Positions 5,032 through 5,945 of a DNA stretch of 5,945 bases are shown one piece after another. The notes under the pieces were generated by a model. The model saw nothing but the letters and a program-made list of their open reading frames with translations, was not told the origin of the DNA and ran no database searches. This DNA comes from Methanoregula sp. GTDB taxonomy: Archaea > Halobacteriota > Methanomicrobia > Methanomicrobiales > Methanospirillaceae. The stretch is taken from contig JAPKXT010000029.1 of assembly GCA_026394695.1 (NCBI GenBank), forward strand, positions 1 through 5,945, given 5' to 3'. Each line of letters begins with the position of its first letter. Positions within the stretch are counted from its first letter, which is position 1. Both the position numbers and the translations under genes were made by a program.

Positions 5032-5639
5032 CCACTGTAAACGAGATGGAAATTGAATTAAAAGAACCGCTCATCCCCGTAGAGGAGTATCTTGCCGCCG
5101 GTATCCATATCGGTACCCAGCAGAAGAGCGAAGACATGAAGAAATTTATCTATCGGGTCCGCGGAGATGGACTCTATATCCTTGATATCCGCGAGACGGA
5201 CTCACGGATCAAGATCGCAGCGAAATTCTTAAACCAGTACGAGGCCCCCAACATCCTCGTTGTCACCTCCCGCCAGTACGGACAGTACCCGGCAAGGAAA
5301 TTTGCGGAAACCATTGGTGCAATGTCAGCAACCGGACGTTTTATTCCGGGACTGCTTACAAACCCGGTCCTCGATGGATATATCGAACCACAGGTAGTTA
5401 TTGTCACTGACCCGATCGGCGATGCACAAGTGATAAACGAAGCAGTTCAGAGTGGAATTCCCGTTGTTGCCCTGTGCGACACTAACAATATGACCCGATT
5501 TGTGGATCTGGTCATTCCAACGAACAACAAAGGTCGCAAGGCACTGTCGATGATCTACTTCCTGCTTACCCGGGAAATACTCCGTCTTCGTGGAATTACC
5601 ACTGCTCTTACCCCGGAAGATTTCGAAATTGAGCTCTGA
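5028..5639 (+). CDS. rps2: 30S ribosomal protein uS2 (S2)
   Basis: 203 residues, normal for archaeal uS2, a late-assembling protein between the head and body of the 30S subunit on the solvent side. Family segments are clear: EYLAAGIHIGTQQK (residues 20-33), DMKKFIYRVRGDGLYILDIR (37-56), VVTSRQYGQ (78-86), GRFIPGLLTNP (103-113), VVIVTDPIGDAQVINEAVQS (123-142), GIPVVALCDT (143-152) and DLVIPTNNKGRKALSMIY (160-177). The start ATG overlaps the enolase TGA as ATGA. An internal ATG at 5046 would remove six residues; the N-terminal end is poorly conserved, so the exact start is slightly uncertain. The gene closes the ribosomal/RNA polymerase cluster: a pyrimidine tract and a new TATA-like element follow. 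Confidence 0.97.
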   Translation: MTTVNEMEIELKEPLIPVEEYLAAGIHIGTQQKSEDMKKFIYRVRGDGLYILDIRETDSRIKIAAKFLNQYEAPNILVVTSRQYGQYPARKFAETIGAMSATGRFIPGLLTNPVLDGYIEPQVVIVTDPIGDAQVINEAVQSGIPVVALCDTNNMTRFVDLVIPTNNKGRKALSMIYFLLTREILRLRGITTALTPEDFEIEL

Positions 5640-5645
5640 TACGAT

Positions 5646-5658
5646 CCTTCTCCTTTTT
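5646..5658 (+). terminator. pyrimidine/T-rich tract, possible operon terminator
   Basis: CCTTCTCCTTTTT begins 6 bases after the uS2 stop. Archaeal intrinsic termination uses T-rich runs on the non-template strand and does not need a strong hairpin; only a 4-base ATCC/GGAT pair flanks this one. The T run is short (five), so this is a tentative call. Confidence 0.35.
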
Positions 5659-5671
5659 GGATGACCGATCG

Positions 5672-5683
5672 TTAGATATAATA
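5672..5683 (+). promoter_or_regulatory. TATA-box-like promoter element of the MEMO gene
   Basis: TTAGATATAATA is the most TATA-like stretch in the 69-base gap after uS2. Counting about 25 bases downstream from its centre puts a transcript start near 5702-5706, directly before the ATG at 5709, so the message would have almost no leader. Position and composition are seen; activity is inferred. Confidence 0.4.
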
Positions 5684-5708
5684 GTACGATGAGAGGGTTT
5701 ATCCGAGT

Positions 5709-5945
5709 ATGATGCGTACATGCGCAGTAGCAGGCATGTTTTATCCGCGTGACCCTTCTCACCTGGAACAACTGCTTGAGAAATTTTTCTCCGGCACGAG
5801 TCCTGGTCATGAGGGTAATTCTCTGGGTATTGTATCTCCCCATGCCGGATATATCTATTCCGGGCAGGTAGCAGCCCATGCGTTTGCCTCAATCGAACCC
5901 GGCTTCTCCGGTACTTTTGTGGTAATCGGGCCTTCCCATCGCGGG
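5709..5945 (+). CDS. MEMO1 family protein (AmmeMemoRadiSam system protein B), N-terminal part
   Basis: Partial gene running off the window end; 79 residues are visible. The start MMRTCAVAGMFYPRDP with AGxFYP (residues 8-13), PHAGYIYSGQVAAHAF (44-59) and VVIGPSHRG (71-79) identify the MEMO1 family. H45 and H77 match two of the three putative metal ligands of human MEMO1 (H49 and H81; the third, a cysteine, would lie beyond the window). The family has a fold like class III dioxygenases; its function in archaea is not settled, and it is linked by gene context to AMMECR1 and radical SAM proteins. There are two adjacent ATGs (5709, 5712); an in-frame TAG at 5682 rules out a longer start. A purine-rich GAGAGGG (5691-5697) is a rather distant ribosome binding site. 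In many archaea a MEMO gene follows rps2 and precedes mevalonate-pathway genes. Confidence 0.92.
   Translation, partial: MMRTCAVAGMFYPRDPSHLEQLLEKFFSGTSPGHEGNSLGIVSPHAGYIYSGQVAAHAFASIEPGFSGTFVVIGPSHRG

Noticed and set aside
5325..5879. A 184-residue minus-strand frame spanning the end of uS2 and the MEMO start.
   Set aside because: It runs through two real genes and the promoter gap between them, has no ribosome binding site support that I can see, and its product matches nothing recognisable.
1..5945. A hidden novel system, mobile element, CRISPR array or long repeat.
   Set aside because: Genes of known families fill almost all of the window, gaps are 1-69 bases, and I found no repeated units, terminal inverted repeats or transposase/integrase motifs.

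Overview
The window is a stretch of archaeal chromosome carrying the conserved small-subunit-ribosomal-protein / RNA-polymerase gene cluster. Everything recognisable is on the + strand and tightly packed. The organism is almost certainly a euryarchaeal methanogen, most plausibly of the Methanomicrobiales (Methanoregula-like). The reasons are archaeal/eukaryal-type ribosomal proteins (eL18, archaeal uS4/uS11/uS13/uL13/uS9/uS2), archaeal RNA polymerase subunits Rpo3, Rpo10 and Rpo6 as separate small genes, an Rpo3 with two [4Fe-4S] motifs as in methanogens such as Methanosarcina, a tRNA without encoded CCA, strong GGAGGTGA-type ribosome binding sites and moderate GC. The genus-level guess is inference from overall style, not proof.

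Layout: the C-terminal part of uS13 (1-321), uS4 (324-875), uS11 (877-1275), Rpo3/RpoD (1275-2105), eL18 (2102-2467), uL13 (2475-2903), uS9 (2914-3315), Rpo10/RpoN (3346-3534), a tRNA-Pro with anticodon CGG (3551-3625), Rpo6/RpoK (3663-3836, only 57 residues), an archaeal-type enolase (3844-5031), uS2 (5028-5639), then a 69-base gap with a pyrimidine tract and a TATA-like element, and the start of a MEMO1-family gene cut by the window end (5709-5945). There is no gene-free stretch above 300 bases; the longest gene-to-gene gap outside the tRNA is the 69-base gap before the MEMO gene.

Most junctions are 1-10 bases apart or overlap (1275, 2102-2105, 5028-5031), which implies one long operon with translational coupling. 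It makes parts of the 30S subunit (uS13, uS4, uS11, uS9, uS2), parts of the 50S subunit (eL18, uL13), the assembly-platform subunit Rpo3 with its small partners Rpo10 and Rpo6 of RNA polymerase, a proline tRNA and a central-carbon enzyme. The most notable architectural point is the tRNA gene embedded between rpoN and rpoK with no visible promoter of its own: its excision would cut the message into two. I saw no mobile element, CRISPR array or obviously new system; the region is largely a conserved housekeeping cluster with a few points worth a second look (the ferredoxin-like domain of Rpo3, the short enolase subtype, the embedded tRNA, and the independent promoter for the MEMO gene).
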